From assembly GCA_902777385.1 (NCBI GenBank), contig CACYTP010000001.1, positions 186,001 to 250,000 of the forward strand: DNA of 64,000 nucleotides, read 5' to 3'. The DNA is from an uncultured bacterium. GTDB taxonomy: Bacteria > Cyanobacteriota > Vampirovibrionia > Gastranaerophilales > Gastranaerophilaceae. The position numbers and the translations under genes are program-made. Of the stretch, positions 8,031 through 16,121 are shown piece after piece; position 1 is the stretch's first letter, and each line of letters starts with the position of its first letter. The notes under the pieces were generated by a model that saw only the letters and a list, made by a program, of their open reading frames with translations, did not search any database and had not been told where the DNA came from.

Positions 8031-9089
8031 ATGGCAGAATTTCATTCAAAAATCAGAACTATACAATGGACGGATAATTGTTCAAGAATGGTTGATCAGA
8101 CTTTGTTTCCTTATGAATACAAATATGTTGATATCAAAGGTGGTCAGCAAATGTTTGATGCAATCAGGAATATGATAGTCAGAGGGGCTCCGGCTATTGG
8201 TATTGCAGGTGCTCATGGTATTGTTTTATATGCTATGGAAATAGCTAAAGAAACTTCTTCAAGGGAAGAATTTATTACAAAGCTTCTTGAAAAAGCAGAT
8301 TATATGAAGACTTCACGTCCGACTGCCGTTAATCTTATGTGGGCAGTCGAAAAGCAGAAAGAAATTATAAAAAATTCCAAGTCAGATATAAACGGTATAA
8401 TTGAAGAATTAAAACAAAACGGTATAAAACTGGAAAATGAAGATATTGAAATAAATAAAAAAATAGGGAATTACGGTGCAGAGGTTGTTCCTAAGGGTGC
8501 AACAATTTTAACTCACTGTAATGCCGGAGCATTGGCAACTGTAGGATACGGAACCGCATTGGGTGTTGTTCGTTCTGCTTATGCAAAAGATAATACCATT
8601 CAAGTGTTTGCAGATGAAACAAGACCAAGACAGCAGGGTGCGAGAATTACAACACTCGAACTTACAATGGACGGAATTCCGACAACTTTAATCACTGACG
8701 GTATGTGTTCATATTTTATGAAAAAGGGTATGATTGATATGGTTGTTGTAGGTGCGGACAGAATTGCGGCTAATGGTGATGCTGCAAATAAAATCGGTAC
8801 TTATACAGTTGCAATTGCAGCAAAGTATCATAATGTACCGTTTTATGTTGCAGCTCCTTTATCAACAATTGATACAAGTATTAAAACAGGTGATGAAATT
8901 GTTATCGAAGAACGTTCAAGAGAAGAAGTTACACATATAAACGGAAAAACAATTTGTGCAGAAGGAGTAAATATTATAAATCCGGGATTTGACGTAACTC
9001 CTCATGAATTAATAGCAGGTATTATAACAGAAGTCGGTATATTAAGACCTGATTATAATAACTCAATTAAAAAAGCATTTGAACAATAG
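8031..9089 (+). CDS. mtnA: S-methyl-5-thioribose-1-phosphate isomerase
   Basis: 352 residues, the normal MtnA length. The N-terminal RTIQW and the VRGAPAIG box, THCNAGALATVGYGTALGV (containing the catalytic Cys region) and VVGADRIAANGDAANKIGTY (containing the catalytic Asp) are all family signatures. They distinguish it from the eIF2B subunits of the same superfamily. It converts methylthioribose-1-phosphate to methylthioribulose-1-phosphate in methionine salvage. An ATG at 8019 would add four residues. I chose 8031 because GGAG (8021-8024) is spaced correctly for it. No other salvage genes are adjacent. Confidence 0.95.
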   Translation: MAEFHSKIRTIQWTDNCSRMVDQTLFPYEYKYVDIKGGQQMFDAIRNMIVRGAPAIGIAGAHGIVLYAMEIAKETSSREEFITKLLEKADYMKTSRPTAVNLMWAVEKQKEIIKNSKSDINGIIEELKQNGIKLENEDIEINKKIGNYGAEVVPKGATILTHCNAGALATVGYGTALGVVRSAYAKDNTIQVFADETRPRQQGARITTLELTMDGIPTTLITDGMCSYFMKKGMIDMVVVGADRIAANGDAANKIGTYTVAIAAKYHNVPFYVAAPLSTIDTSIKTGDEIVIEERSREEVTHINGKTICAEGVNIINPGFDVTPHELIAGIITEVGILRPDYNNSIKKAFEQ

Positions 9090-9155
9090 TATTTCTGTTG
9101 TGTTCGTGCTAATATTTTGTTGTAAAAGGTACATTTAAGAAAAAGGAAGAGAAAT

Positions 9156-10838
9156 ATGACAAAACTTTCACCATTACAAGAAGAAAGATTAAAGTATCAA
9201 CCGAAACTTCCTCAAAGCCTTTCTCAGGGGATTAACTCTTTAGAAATGACTGAAGGTTCGGCTACTCAATCTGTTAGAGATCAGGAACAAATAAAAGCAT
9301 TGTTCTCTAATACATACGGTAAACCTGTTGTTACATTCAAAGTTTCAGGTTCTTCAAAAGCATCTGAAGCTAAAAATGTAGGTGTAATTCTTTCAGGCGG
9401 TCAGGCTCCCGGCGGACACAATGTTATTGCGGGTTTGTATGATGCCCTGAAGAGTGCTAATCCTGCTAATAAATTGTACGGATTTTTAGGTGGTCCGAGC
9501 GGTATTATTGATGGTAAATATGTAGAATTTACTGATGAATTCATCAATGATTACAGAAATACCGGTGGTTTTGATATTATTGGTTCAGGCAGAACTAAGT
9601 TAGAAACAGAAGATCAGTTCCAAGAATCATTAAAGGTATGTAAAAAATTAGGCATTTCTGCAGTTGTAATTATCGGTGGTGATGATTCAAATACCAACGC
9701 TGCACTTTTGGCTGAATGGTTTGTAAAAAACAATACCGGTATTCAGGTTATCGGATGTCCTAAAACTATTGACGGTGATTTGAAAAATGAACAAATCGAA
9801 ATTTCTTTCGGTTTTGATACAGCTACAAAAACTTATGCTGAATTAATCGGTAATATTCAGCGTGATGCTAATTCTGCAAAGAAATACTGGCACTTTATTA
9901 AAATTATGGGAAGAAGTGCATCACATGTTGCATTGGAAGCTGCTCTTCAAACTCAACCGAATATTACATTGATTTCAGAAGAAGTTGAAGCAAAACAAAT
10001 GTCTTTAGATTCAATTGTCGGTTCTATGGCTGACATTATTGCAAAACGTGCCGCAAACGGCAAAAATTTTGGTATAGCAATTGTTCCGGAAGGTTTAATT
10101 GAATTTATACCTGAAATGAAGACTATGATTGCTAATCTTAACGATATAATGGCTGAACTTGAAAATGATTCAAGCTATATTGCAGCTACAAGCATGCATG
10201 ATAAATTTGAAATTGTTGAAAGAAGACTGGATGATGTTAACGCATCTGTATTCAGTTCACTTCCGGCAGGTATAAAGGCTCAATTGTTAGCTGACCGTGA
10301 TCCTCACGGAAATGTTCAGGTATCAAAAATTGAAACTGAAAAACTTTTAATCGAAATGATTTCATCAAGATTAAATGAAATGAAATCTCAGGGACAGTTT
10401 GTAGGTAAATTCTCAGCACAATCTCATTTCTTCGGTTATGAAGGCAGATGTGCTTTCCCTTCAAATTTTGATGCTGATTATTGTTACTCATTGGGTTACA
10501 ATGCTTTTGCATTAATCAACAACGGTTTGACAGGTTATTTATCATCTGTAAGAAATCTTACAAAACCTGCTTCTGAATGGATTGCAGGCGGTATTCCTCT
10601 TACGATGATGATGAATATGGAAAAACGTCACGGTGAAATGAAACCGGTTATTCAAAAAGCACTTGTAAAATTGGATGGCCCTGTATTCAAACAGCTTAGG
10701 GATAACAGAGAAGACTGGGCTATGAATGACAGATATTTGTTCCCTGGTCCAATTCAGTACTTTGGACCTTCAAGTGTTTGTGATATTACAACAAGAACAT
10801 TACAGCTTGAAAGAGCTAAAGAATTGGTTAATGCGTAA
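9156..10838 (+). CDS. pfp: Diphosphate-dependent 6-phosphofructokinase (long type)
   Basis: 560 residues, the size of the long, plant-like PPi-PFK group rather than ATP-PFK (about 320). [16 protein letters not shown] near residue 80 is the phosphate-binding loop. [10 protein letters not shown] carries the Asp at the GGDD position associated with PPi use instead of [13 protein letters not shown] contains the catalytic Asp. [11 protein letters not shown] and [10 protein letters not shown] follow as in this group. It interconverts fructose-6-phosphate and fructose-1,6-bisphosphate using pyrophosphate and is reversible, which suits fermentative growth. It stands alone with its own terminator, and a ribosome site AAGGAAGAG precedes the ATG. 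Confidence 0.94.
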   Translation: MTKLSPLQEERLKYQPKLPQSLSQGINSLEMTEGSATQSVRDQEQIKALFSNTYGKPVVTFKVSGSSKASEAKNVGVILSGGQAPGGHNVIAGLYDALKSANPANKLYGFLGGPSGIIDGKYVEFTDEFINDYRNTGGFDIIGSGRTKLETEDQFQESLKVCKKLGISAVVIIGGDDSNTNAALLAEWFVKNNTGIQVIGCPKTIDGDLKNEQIEISFGFDTATKTYAELIGNIQRDANSAKKYWHFIKIMGRSASHVALEAALQTQPNITLISEEVEAKQMSLDSIVGSMADIIAKRAANGKNFGIAIVPEGLIEFIPEMKTMIANLNDIMAELENDSSYIAATSMHDKFEIVERRLDDVNASVFSSLPAGIKAQLLADRDPHGNVQVSKIETEKLLIEMISSRLNEMKSQGQFVGKFSAQSHFFGYEGRCAFPSNFDADYCYSLGYNAFALINNGLTGYLSSVRNLTKPASEWIAGGIPLTMMMNMEKRHGEMKPVIQKALVKLDGPVFKQLRDNREDWAMNDRYLFPGPIQYFGPSSVCDITTRTLQLERAKELVNA

Positions 10839-10862
10839 ACATTAATTTAAATAATGATAAAG

Positions 10863-10893
10863 AACGCTGTTTCCTTTTGGGAGCAGCGTTTTT
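10863..10893 (+). terminator. Rho-independent terminator after pfp
   Basis: Stem AACGCTG (10863-10869) pairs with CAGCGTT (10884-10890) across a 14-base loop and is followed by a T run. Confidence 0.85.
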
Positions 10894-10982
10894 ATACATT
10901 ACTTATTCTTTATTTTCCGCACTTTTCATATCATAATGTGATATTATATTTTGTACTTAATTACAATAGAAAAATGGTTATA

Positions 10983-11987
10983 TTATTCAAATCTTCCGTC
11001 ACATTTTGTGCCGCAGAATGTACAGTTCCCTCCGAGGGTTAAGTTGTACTGTAACAACTTATATCCATTACGGATAATAATTGGTTGTCCGCAATTTTTG
11101 CAGTAGGTACTTGATGTTTCCTGGTTAGTTAAATTTCCCGTATAAACATATTTTATACCGGCTGAGTGTGCAATATTGTACGCTTTTATAAGAGTATTAA
11201 AGCTTGTTGAATTTGTCTGACGCATTTTGTAGTTAGGGAAAAACGCACTAAAATGCAGAGGAACGCAATCTCCTATATTATCAATTATCCATTGACATTC
11301 TGCTGTTAAATCTTTTTCGCTGTCATTTTCTCCTTCAATAAGTAGTGTAGTTAATTCTATATGGCAATCTGTTTTATTGCAGGCATACTTTATCGTATCC
11401 AAAATCGGTTGAAGTTTTGCCAGACAGTTTTTCTTATAAAAATTTTCGCTAAAACCCTTTAAATCAATGTTTGCTGCGTCCATTGAATTAAAAAATTCAA
11501 CAGCAGGTTCAGGGTTTATAAAACCTGAGGTGACAGCGACAGTTTTAATCCCGTTTTCATGACATAATTTTGCCGTATCAATTGCATATTCAAAAAATAT
11601 TACCGGTTCATTATAAGTAAACGCTACAGATTTGCAATTATAATTTTGGGCAATTTGTACAATTTCTTCCGGTGACGATTTATTACATTGTGTGCAATCA
11701 CTTTTATTTTTTGTAGTTTGCCAATTTTGACAGAATTGGCATCCCATATTGCAACCCAGTGTTCCAAAGGACAGGATTCCGCTTGTCGGATAAAATTGAT
11801 ATAGAGGTTTTTTCTCTATCGGATCAATTGCAAGTCCTGTATTATATCCGTATGTTTCGAGTGAGATGTTTCCATTAATGTTCCTTCTTACATGGCAAAA
11901 TCCTCTCTGACCATTTTTTAAAATACATTGGCGTGGACAAAGTGTACATTGAATTTTACCGTTTGTTAACAAATTTTGATATTTCAT
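10983..11987 (-). CDS. amrS: AmmeMemoRadiSam system radical SAM enzyme
   Basis: 334 residues. An N-terminal zinc-like Cys segment (CTLCPRQC...GFC) precedes the radical SAM motif C-x3-C-x2-C in TLGCNMGCQFCQNWQ. AFTYNEPVIFFEYA and the IDLKGFSENFY segment are typical of the AmrS/PflA-like group. A second set of Cys pairs near the C-terminus (CKNCGQP and CTFCGTKCDGRF) probably binds metal. AmrS belongs to the three-part AmmeMemoRadiSam system; the other two parts are encoded by the divergent neighbour at 12009. The biochemical role of the system is unsettled. Its ATG lies seven bases downstream of a palindromic -10 shared with that neighbour. Confidence 0.93.
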   Translation of the reverse strand: MKYQNLLTNGKIQCTLCPRQCILKNGQRGFCHVRRNINGNISLETYGYNTGLAIDPIEKKPLYQFYPTSGILSFGTLGCNMGCQFCQNWQTTKNKSDCTQCNKSSPEEIVQIAQNYNCKSVAFTYNEPVIFFEYAIDTAKLCHENGIKTVAVTSGFINPEPAVEFFNSMDAANIDLKGFSENFYKKNCLAKLQPILDTIKYACNKTDCHIELTTLLIEGENDSEKDLTAECQWIIDNIGDCVPLHFSAFFPNYKMRQTNSTSFNTLIKAYNIAHSAGIKYVYTGNLTNQETSSTYCKNCGQPIIIRNGYKLLQYNLTLGGNCTFCGTKCDGRFE

Positions 11988-11993
11988 GAGATG

Positions 11994-12003
11994 TATTATA
12001 ATA
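11994..12003. promoter_or_regulatory. Symmetric -10 element shared by amrS and amrB-amrA
   Basis: TATTATAATA is a perfect ten-base palindrome. On the plus strand its TATAAT (11997-12002) is six bases from the ATG at 12009. On the minus strand its TATAAT (12000-11995) is seven bases from the ATG at 11987. Neither gene has a Shine-Dalgarno sequence. A plus-strand TTGATA at 11976-11981 gives a short 15-base spacer. Confidence 0.5.
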
Positions 12004-12008
12004 CTGTC

Positions 12009-13379
12009 ATGGAAAAAATTAAAGAACCTTCAATTGCCGGAACGTTTTATCCGGATGATGCAATAAGTTTAATAAATTTGATTGAATCATTTAAGCAGGA
12101 AAGCAGAAATTATTACGACTACTCTACCCGTGCAGTAATTGTTCCCCATGCTGGGTTGGTTTTTTCAGGCAGACTTTCTTATGAGGGTATAAATCAGCTT
12201 GATAAGAATATAGAGAATATTTTTATAATAGCTCCTGCTCACAGAATTAGTTTTGAGGGAATTGCTCTTACAAGTTATGATAAGTGGAAAACTCCTCTTG
12301 GTGATATAGAAGTTAATCAGGATATAAACAAAGAATTAGAAGCGGAATTTGGAGCCTTATACAGGGATGATACAATTTCACCTGAACATTCGTTAGAGAT
12401 TGAAGTTCCTGTTATTCAGTCAGTTTTCGATAAAGTTAAAATAGTTCCTATACTCATAGGTGGTCATGTGCGTCCGCATGACATTTCAAAAATTATATCA
12501 AAATACTATACAGACAATAAAAACGGGTTTGTAATTTCATCCGATTTAAGTCATTTTCTTGATGAGAATAAAGCAAAAGAACTTGACCAAACTACTGCTC
12601 AGATGATTGAGACCGGAAATATAAGAAATTTCCAATACGAGATGGCATGCGGTGCAATAGGTATAACAGGGCTTGTAGAATTTGCTAACCAAAATCAATT
12701 TACTATGATAAGAATTGATATGGCAAATTCAGGTGATGTTAACGGCGATAAATCCAGAGTTGTAGGATATGGTGCATGGTTCTTGTATGAGGGGGATAAA
12801 AACGAATTTATTAAGATATATCATTCGGATTTTGTAATAGGTTTATGCAAAACAGTAATTAAATCTGTATTTGATAAAAAACCTTTGACAATATTGTATC
12901 CACAGGTTTTTGATGAGTTGGGTGCGTGTTTTGTAACATTGGAGCAAAACGGACAACTCAGGGGATGCATAGGTTCACTTATTGCTCACAGACCTTTAGT
13001 CAATGATTTAGCGGAAAATGCAAAAAATGCAGCATTTAACGATACAAGATTCAGACCCGTAAATGCAGATGATGCAAACCATTTAAAAGTAAATGTTTCA
13101 TTGTTAAGTAATCCAAGACAAATTACTTTTAGCGGAGAAGAAGATTTGCTTGAAAAAATTACACCTTATCTGGACGGTATAATCATAAGAGATGGTAACA
13201 GGCAGTCTACATTTTTACCATCGGTGTGGGAACAGATACCTGATAAACAAGAATTCTTAAAAGCATTGAAACAAAAAGCAGGCTTCTCTGCGGATTATTT
13301 TTCACCGACATTTGAAGCCTACCGTTATGAAACTATTTATATTAAAGAAGACGATTTGGAATCTGAAGCAGAAATTTAG
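12009..13379 (+). CDS. AmrB (Memo-like) - AmrA (AMMECR1) fusion protein
   Basis: 456 residues. Residues 1 to about 265 are a Memo domain: SIAGTFYPDD, VIVPHAGLVFSG with metal-ligand-type His, and the later SSDLSHF and RIDMANSGDV segments. Residues about 280-450 are an AMMECR1 domain: GACFVTLEQNGQLRGCIGS (the conserved LRGCIG motif), NDTRFRPV, and VSLLSNPRQI. The two are often separate genes; here they are one polypeptide beside amrS, so the whole AmmeMemoRadiSam set is present. A TTG at 11976 would extend the frame into the divergent gene. I chose the ATG at 12009, which fits a leaderless mRNA. Function within the system is not established. Confidence 0.9.
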   Translation: MEKIKEPSIAGTFYPDDAISLINLIESFKQESRNYYDYSTRAVIVPHAGLVFSGRLSYEGINQLDKNIENIFIIAPAHRISFEGIALTSYDKWKTPLGDIEVNQDINKELEAEFGALYRDDTISPEHSLEIEVPVIQSVFDKVKIVPILIGGHVRPHDISKIISKYYTDNKNGFVISSDLSHFLDENKAKELDQTTAQMIETGNIRNFQYEMACGAIGITGLVEFANQNQFTMIRIDMANSGDVNGDKSRVVGYGAWFLYEGDKNEFIKIYHSDFVIGLCKTVIKSVFDKKPLTILYPQVFDELGACFVTLEQNGQLRGCIGSLIAHRPLVNDLAENAKNAAFNDTRFRPVNADDANHLKVNVSLLSNPRQITFSGEEDLLEKITPYLDGIIIRDGNRQSTFLPSVWEQIPDKQEFLKALKQKAGFSADYFSPTFEAYRYETIYIKEDDLESEAEI

Positions 13380-13579
13380 TCACTTTCAGCAATTACTGTT
13401 GTAATTAATTCACCGTAATTGTTAACATGACCGTCTGTTTCCTCTACAATATATCTGAGTTCAGGTCTGTTTTCGATACATTTTCTTGCTTTTTCCATAG
13501 CTTCTTCAAGATCAGTAAATTCACCGACCAAAGTTTTTGAAAATTCTGAATAATCCTTTTCTGTGTAAACGTGATACAT
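13376..13579 (-). CDS. Small acidic protein, unknown function
   Basis: 67 residues, MYHVYTEKDYSEF... with an amphipathic helix around 24-38 (DLEEAMEKARKCIEN) flanked by beta-like segments. It looks like a small folded cytoplasmic protein. A strong AAAGGGGGA ribosome site lies nine bases before the ATG. The stop overlaps the end of the convergent amrB-amrA gene by four bases. No family recognised. Confidence 0.7.
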   Translation of the reverse strand: MYHVYTEKDYSEFSKTLVGEFTDLEEAMEKARKCIENRPELRYIVEETDGHVNNYGELITTVIAESD

Positions 13580-13648
13580 AATTTTTCCCCCTTTGTAATT
13601 TTATGATACTACAAAAAAATTCAGGCGAAGAAAATATTTGTCGGATTT

Positions 13649-14899
13649 TTATATCAAATCTTTGTGATGAAATTCCTTTAAGCCGTCGGCATAATCTCCG
13701 ACAATCTGTCCGTTACCGATAAGTTTGTATTTATAAATAGTTAATCCTTCCAGTCCTACAGGTCCTCTGGCATGAGTTTTGTTTGTGGAAATGCCGACTT
13801 CTGCACCAAATCCATACCTGAATCCGTCTGCAAACCGTGTTGAGGCATTCAGGTAAACTCCTGCCGAATCAACTTTATTCATAAATTTTTCCGCATTATC
13901 GTGGTCTTGGGTAATTATGGCATCAGTATGTCCTGAACCGTAAGTATTTATGTGGTTAATTGCTTCTTCTACATCATTGACGAATTTATATGCCAAAATT
14001 TTGTCACCGTACTCAAAAGCCCAGCTATCAGGGTTTGGAATAAGTTTTATTTCGGATAATTCAAGTGAACCTAACAGCGGTTCAATTTGCGGGAAATCTT
14101 TATGTATCAAAAGTGTTTCAACAGAATTGCAAGCACTTGGATATTGAGTTTTGGCATCAGTTACAATTTTTTGTGCCATTGATAAATCTGCAGATTTATC
14201 GACAAATATATGACAAATGCCGTCAGCGTGGCCAAGAACAGGGATTTTGGTATTTTCTTTTATAAACTTTACCAGACGGCTGCCTCCTCGTGGAATTATG
14301 AGATTTATGTATTTGTCACACTTGAGCATTTCCCCTACATCATCACGGGTAAATACCTGATTTAGCACATTTTTTGGGAATTCTTTTATTTCATCAAGTG
14401 CCGAATTTATGACAGACATAATTTTTTTGTTTGTATTAACGGATTCTTTGCCGCCTTTAAGGATTACAGCATTTGAAGATTTTATTGCCAGAGCTGAAAT
14501 CTGTGCAATAACATCAGGGCGTGCTTCAAAAATTATACCCAATACCCCTATAGGACAAGATATTTTGTACAAAGTCAAATTTTCGTCCAGCTCTCTTACT
14601 AAAAGTTTTTTGTTAACCGGATTAGGGAGTTTTGAAATATCTCGGATGCCCTTAACCATATCTCTCAGTTTATTTTCATCAAGTTTAAGTCTGTTGAATA
14701 CGGATTTTGTAATTTCACCTGAGTTAACAAGTTCCTCGGCATTATGCAAATCTTCTCTGTTAGCTTCAAAAATTTCTTCTTTATCAGCTTCAATTTTATC
14801 GGCTATTTTTATAAGTGCCTGATTTTTAATTTCATCGCTCAAATCTGCAATTTCAAGACCGGCAGCCTTTGCGTTTTTGGCAATTTGAATAAAATCCAT
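13649..14899 (-). CDS. proA: Gamma-glutamyl phosphate reductase
   Basis: 416 residues, the typical ProA length. The aldehyde dehydrogenase fold is recognisable from GVLGIIFEARPDV, NAVILKGGKES, the IPRGGSRLV segment and the catalytic Cys in QYPSACNSVETLL. The C-terminus has NASTRFADGFRYGFGAEVGISTNKTHARGPVGLEGL, cited here by its core GFGAEVGIST. It reduces glutamyl-5-phosphate to the semialdehyde with NADPH in proline synthesis. It lies nine bases downstream of proB, forming a proBA operon. Confidence 0.96.
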   Translation of the reverse strand: MDFIQIAKNAKAAGLEIADLSDEIKNQALIKIADKIEADKEEIFEANREDLHNAEELVNSGEITKSVFNRLKLDENKLRDMVKGIRDISKLPNPVNKKLLVRELDENLTLYKISCPIGVLGIIFEARPDVIAQISALAIKSSNAVILKGGKESVNTNKKIMSVINSALDEIKEFPKNVLNQVFTRDDVGEMLKCDKYINLIIPRGGSRLVKFIKENTKIPVLGHADGICHIFVDKSADLSMAQKIVTDAKTQYPSACNSVETLLIHKDFPQIEPLLGSLELSEIKLIPNPDSWAFEYGDKILAYKFVNDVEEAINHINTYGSGHTDAIITQDHDNAEKFMNKVDSAGVYLNASTRFADGFRYGFGAEVGISTNKTHARGPVGLEGLTIYKYKLIGNGQIVGDYADGLKEFHHKDLI

Positions 14900-14908
14900 A
14901 ATTTCTCC

Positions 14909-16051
14909 CTAAAGTATAGTTATGTTGTCACGGGTAATAATCGCATCATAGTTTTTGTAGCCAAGTATTTGCATAATATCATCCGAATGTGCACCGATTA
15001 ATTTTGTGCAATCTTTTGAATCGTAATTCACAATACCCCTTGCAAATTCTTCGCTATTTTCGTCCAGAATTGATACTACATCACCTTTGTTAAATTCATT
15101 TGTAATACTCATTACGCCAATTGGAAGAAGGCTTTTTTCTTCATTGATAAGTGCATTTTTTGCACCGGAATTTACGGTAATTTTACCCAGAATATTTGTC
15201 GCATATCCAATCCAGCGTTTTTTACCCGATAAAACTTCTGTTTGCGGTAAAAACATTGTTCCATAGTCTTCCCCGTTAAATATTTTCTTTATAATGAAAG
15301 GTTCTTTGCCGTTTGCAATTAAAACTTTTCCTCCAAAACGTGTAACCATTCTGGCAGCTTCGAGTTTTGTCCTCATTCCGCCTCTGCCGCCTTCCGAAGC
15401 ATCAGTTCCCATATTAAATATTTCATCGGTAACTTCCGGAACTTCACGGATAATTTTTGCATCGCTAAACTCTTTTGGATTTTTGTTATACAGCCCGTTT
15501 ACGTCTGAAAGAATTACGAGTAAATCAGCGTCTAATTCGCTTGCTACAAGTGCTGACAATTTGTCGTTATCGGAAAAAGCCACCTGCATATCTGCAAACC
15601 TCGGAGAAATTTCGACGGTCGATACTGTATCGTTTTGATTGATAACGGGAATTGCACCAAGCTCCAAAAGTTTGTTAAATGTTGTTCTCAGACTTAAATA
15701 TCTTTCACGAACGGAAAAGTCGTCTTCCGTTAATAGAATTTGAGCGGCTACAAGTCCGTATGTGTCAAATCCTTCTTCGTATATTGACATTAACTTACTC
15801 TGACCGATTGCGGCACAGGCTTGTTTTAATGCAGTACCCTCAGTACTGTCCAGACCCAATCTTTTTTTACCAAGTCCTACCGCACCTGATGTTATAACAA
15901 TAACTTCTTTCCCGTTGTTTACGAGGTTTGAAATATCTTCAATAAACGAGAATATTCTCGGCAGAGAAACATGACCGTCATCTCCTCTGAGGACATTTGT
16001 TCCGAGCTTTATGACAATTCTCTTGGCGTTAATAAAATCTCTTCTTTCCAT
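14909..16051 (-). CDS. proB: Glutamate 5-kinase with PUA domain
   Basis: 380 residues. An amino acid kinase domain (about 1-255) contains VIKLGTNVL, VITSGAVGLG, INQNDTV, SDNDKLSA and GTDASEGGRGGMRTK-type segments. A PUA domain follows (about 275-370, KGDVVSILDENSEEFARGI), as in full-length E. coli-type ProB. It phosphorylates glutamate, the feedback-controlled first step to proline. It is first in the proBA pair. Confidence 0.96.
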   Translation of the reverse strand: MERRDFINAKRIVIKLGTNVLRGDDGHVSLPRIFSFIEDISNLVNNGKEVIVITSGAVGLGKKRLGLDSTEGTALKQACAAIGQSKLMSIYEEGFDTYGLVAAQILLTEDDFSVRERYLSLRTTFNKLLELGAIPVINQNDTVSTVEISPRFADMQVAFSDNDKLSALVASELDADLLVILSDVNGLYNKNPKEFSDAKIIREVPEVTDEIFNMGTDASEGGRGGMRTKLEAARMVTRFGGKVLIANGKEPFIIKKIFNGEDYGTMFLPQTEVLSGKKRWIGYATNILGKITVNSGAKNALINEEKSLLPIGVMSITNEFNKGDVVSILDENSEEFARGIVNYDSKDCTKLIGAHSDDIMQILGYKNYDAIITRDNITIL

Positions 16052-16121
16052 AATCGGATTATATCATAAAAAATAATCCGATTACAGGGTGTTTTGCTTA
16101 ACTTATATTTTCCGAAAGGAT

